A stretch of 64,000 nucleotides of DNA. Origin: Limnohabitans sp. MORI2. Lineage in GTDB: Bacteria > Pseudomonadota > Gammaproteobacteria > Burkholderiales > Burkholderiaceae_C. The notes under the pieces were generated by a model. The model did no database searches. It was not told the DNA's origin and worked only from the letters and a program-made list of their open reading frames with translations. Below, piece by piece: positions 62,964-64,000 of this stretch (its first letter is position 1; each line of letters begins with the position of its first letter). The stretch covers positions 1,922,001 to 1,986,000 of the forward strand of contig NZ_AP027058.1 of NCBI RefSeq assembly GCF_027925025.1, written 5' to 3'. The position numbers and the translations under genes are program-made.

Positions 62964-64000
62964 ATGAGCCACATCACGCTGAACCAAATCAACACCCTGC
63001 CCCACGCCGAGGCTGCGGCTTTGCTCACTGGCTTGTATGAGCACTCCGATTGGATTGCTGCGCAAGCTTTGGACATGCGCCCCTTCGCATCGGCTGCCGC
63101 GCTCAAACACGCGATGGTCAAGGTGCTCAACGACGCAGGCCGTGAACCCCAAGTCGCCTTGGTGCGTGCCCACCCCGAGTTGGCTGGCAAAGCGATGGTG
63201 AGCAAAAGCCTCACCGCTGAATCGACCAACGAGCAAACCAAAGCGGGCTTGACCAACTGCACCCCCGAAGAGTTTGCGCACATCCAGCAACTCAACGCCA
63301 GTTACAACGACAAGTTCGGCTTTCCGTTCATCTTGGCCGTGCGCGGCCCACGCGGCTCGGGCCTGAACAAACAGCAAATCATCAGCACCTTCGAGCGCCG
63401 TTTGCACAACCACCCCGACTACGAACTGGCCGAATGCTTGCGCAACATCCACCGCATTGTGGAGATTCGCTTGAACGACAAACTCGGCTACGAGCCCGCG
63501 CTGGGCCACGAGGTGTGGGACTGGCACGAATGGCTGGCCCAGTTCAGCGACGCACCCGATGCACTCACCGTCACCTACCTCACTGACGCACACCTGAAAT
63601 GCGCCCGCACGATTGAGTTAGGCATGAAAGCGTGCGGCTTTGATGATGTGCGCATCGACGCCGTGGGCAACGTGGTGGGCGTCTACAAAGCTGCAACGCA
63701 AGGTGCCAAAACTTTGATGACCGGCTCGCACTACGACACGGTGCGCAACGGTGGCAAATACGACGGGCGCTTGGGCATCTTTGTGCCCATGGCCTGCGTG
63801 CGCGAGCTGGCCCGTGCGGGCCAACGTTTGCCCTTCAACCTCGAAGTCGTGGCCTTTGCCGAAGAAGAAGGCCAACGCTACAAAGCCACGTTCTTAGGCT
63901 CTGGTGCTTTGGTGGGCGACTTCAAACAAGAGTGGCTGGACCAACAAGATGCCGATGGCGTCACCATGCGCCAAGCCATGAAGCAAGCCGGCTTGAAGAT
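62964..64000 (+). CDS. OHCU decarboxylase / allantoate amidohydrolase fusion (runs off window)
   Basis: The ATG at 62964 opens a frame still open at the window end (345 codons seen). Residues 1-~165 are UraD-like OHCU decarboxylase, with RAHPELAGKA near 72 and LGYEPALGHEVWDW near 172. From about residue 200 it is an M20-type allantoate amidohydrolase, with TGSHYDTVRNGGKYDGRLG near 253 and VVAFAEEEGQRYKATFLGS near 295. The two steps lie on either side of PuuE in the route. The window cuts the gene at its C-terminal half. Confidence 0.9.
   Translation, partial: MSHITLNQINTLPHAEAAALLTGLYEHSDWIAAQALDMRPFASAAALKHAMVKVLNDAGREPQVALVRAHPELAGKAMVSKSLTAESTNEQTKAGLTNCTPEEFAHIQQLNASYNDKFGFPFILAVRGPRGSGLNKQQIISTFERRLHNHPDYELAECLRNIHRIVEIRLNDKLGYEPALGHEVWDWHEWLAQFSDAPDALTVTYLTDAHLKCARTIELGMKACGFDDVRIDAVGNVVGVYKAATQGAKTLMTGSHYDTVRNGGKYDGRLGIFVPMACVRELARAGQRLPFNLEVVAFAEEEGQRYKATFLGSGALVGDFKQEWLDQQDADGVTMRQAMKQAGLK

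Overview
The window looks like part of a chromosome of a betaproteobacterium, most likely a Comamonadaceae-type freshwater Burkholderiales. This is inferred from the Omp32-type porin, two Bug-family (TctC) solute receptors, the UraD/allantoate amidohydrolase fusion, the two-subunit NAD-linked formate dehydrogenase and the moderately high GC content. No rRNA, tRNA, CRISPR array, prophage or complete IS element was seen. Coding density is very high. The only gap over 300 bp (50938-51238) is filled by a tandem glycine riboswitch.

Layout. 1-4.3 kb: the C-terminal end of a (probably large) surface protein, then TonB-ExbB-ExbD, a parvulin-type isomerase, a DapA-like protein without the usual Schiff-base lysine and a 65-residue protein. 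4.4-13.2 kb: purT (its start codon lies in a hairpin), formate dehydrogenase alpha and beta on the minus strand, a membrane-linked methyltransferase, a CorC/CNNM-type protein and apaH. 13.2-20.4 kb: a LysR regulator divergent from FAH-hydrolase, hyuA, hyuB, a small unknown protein and a Bug receptor. 20.4-24.4 kb: rhlE, a DUF2520-like protein, dcd and an adenine/adenosine deaminase. 24.5-37.5 kb, all minus strand: porin; BMP-type nucleoside/purine ABC importer; glycerate kinase; split transketolase; DctPQM TRAP importer; SDR dehydrogenase. 37.6-43.1 kb: a divergent LysR regulator, a second full-length transketolase, a D-2-hydroxyacid dehydrogenase and an 8-oxoguanine-deaminase-type amidohydrolase. 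43.1-45.6 kb: lrgAB sandwiched between two related toxin-antitoxin pairs. 45.7-49.5 kb: modABC behind puuD. 49.7-54.4 kb: dadA with its glycine riboswitch, an M20 amidohydrolase, a Bug receptor and LysR. 54.4-64 kb: xdhC-xdhB-xdhA, a flavoprotein, hydroxyisourate hydrolase, GntR regulator, puuE, and a uraD-allC fusion that runs off the end.

How it fits together. The right half and scattered left-half genes form a nearly complete purine-salvage and breakdown route: uptake (BMP ABC importer), adenine and oxoguanine deamination, xanthine dehydrogenase, urate hydroxylase PuuD, 5-hydroxyisourate hydrolase, OHCU decarboxylase, allantoinase PuuE and allantoate amidohydrolase. Molybdate uptake (modABC) is placed directly behind puuD and would feed the molybdenum enzymes Xdh and formate dehydrogenase. 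A 17-bp sequence centred on GTATAC is identical upstream of puuD and between uraH and gntR, with a related copy upstream of xdhA, so one GntR repressor probably controls the pathway.

The most unusual items are: the TRAP/SDR/split-transketolase/glycerate-kinase module of unknown substrate; the HyuAB module with an unrecognised third small protein; two structured, palindromic in-frame insertions inside fdhA and the glycerate kinase gene; the riboswitch-controlled dadA; the start-codon hairpin of purT; and the lrgAB locus flanked by two toxin-antitoxin pairs.
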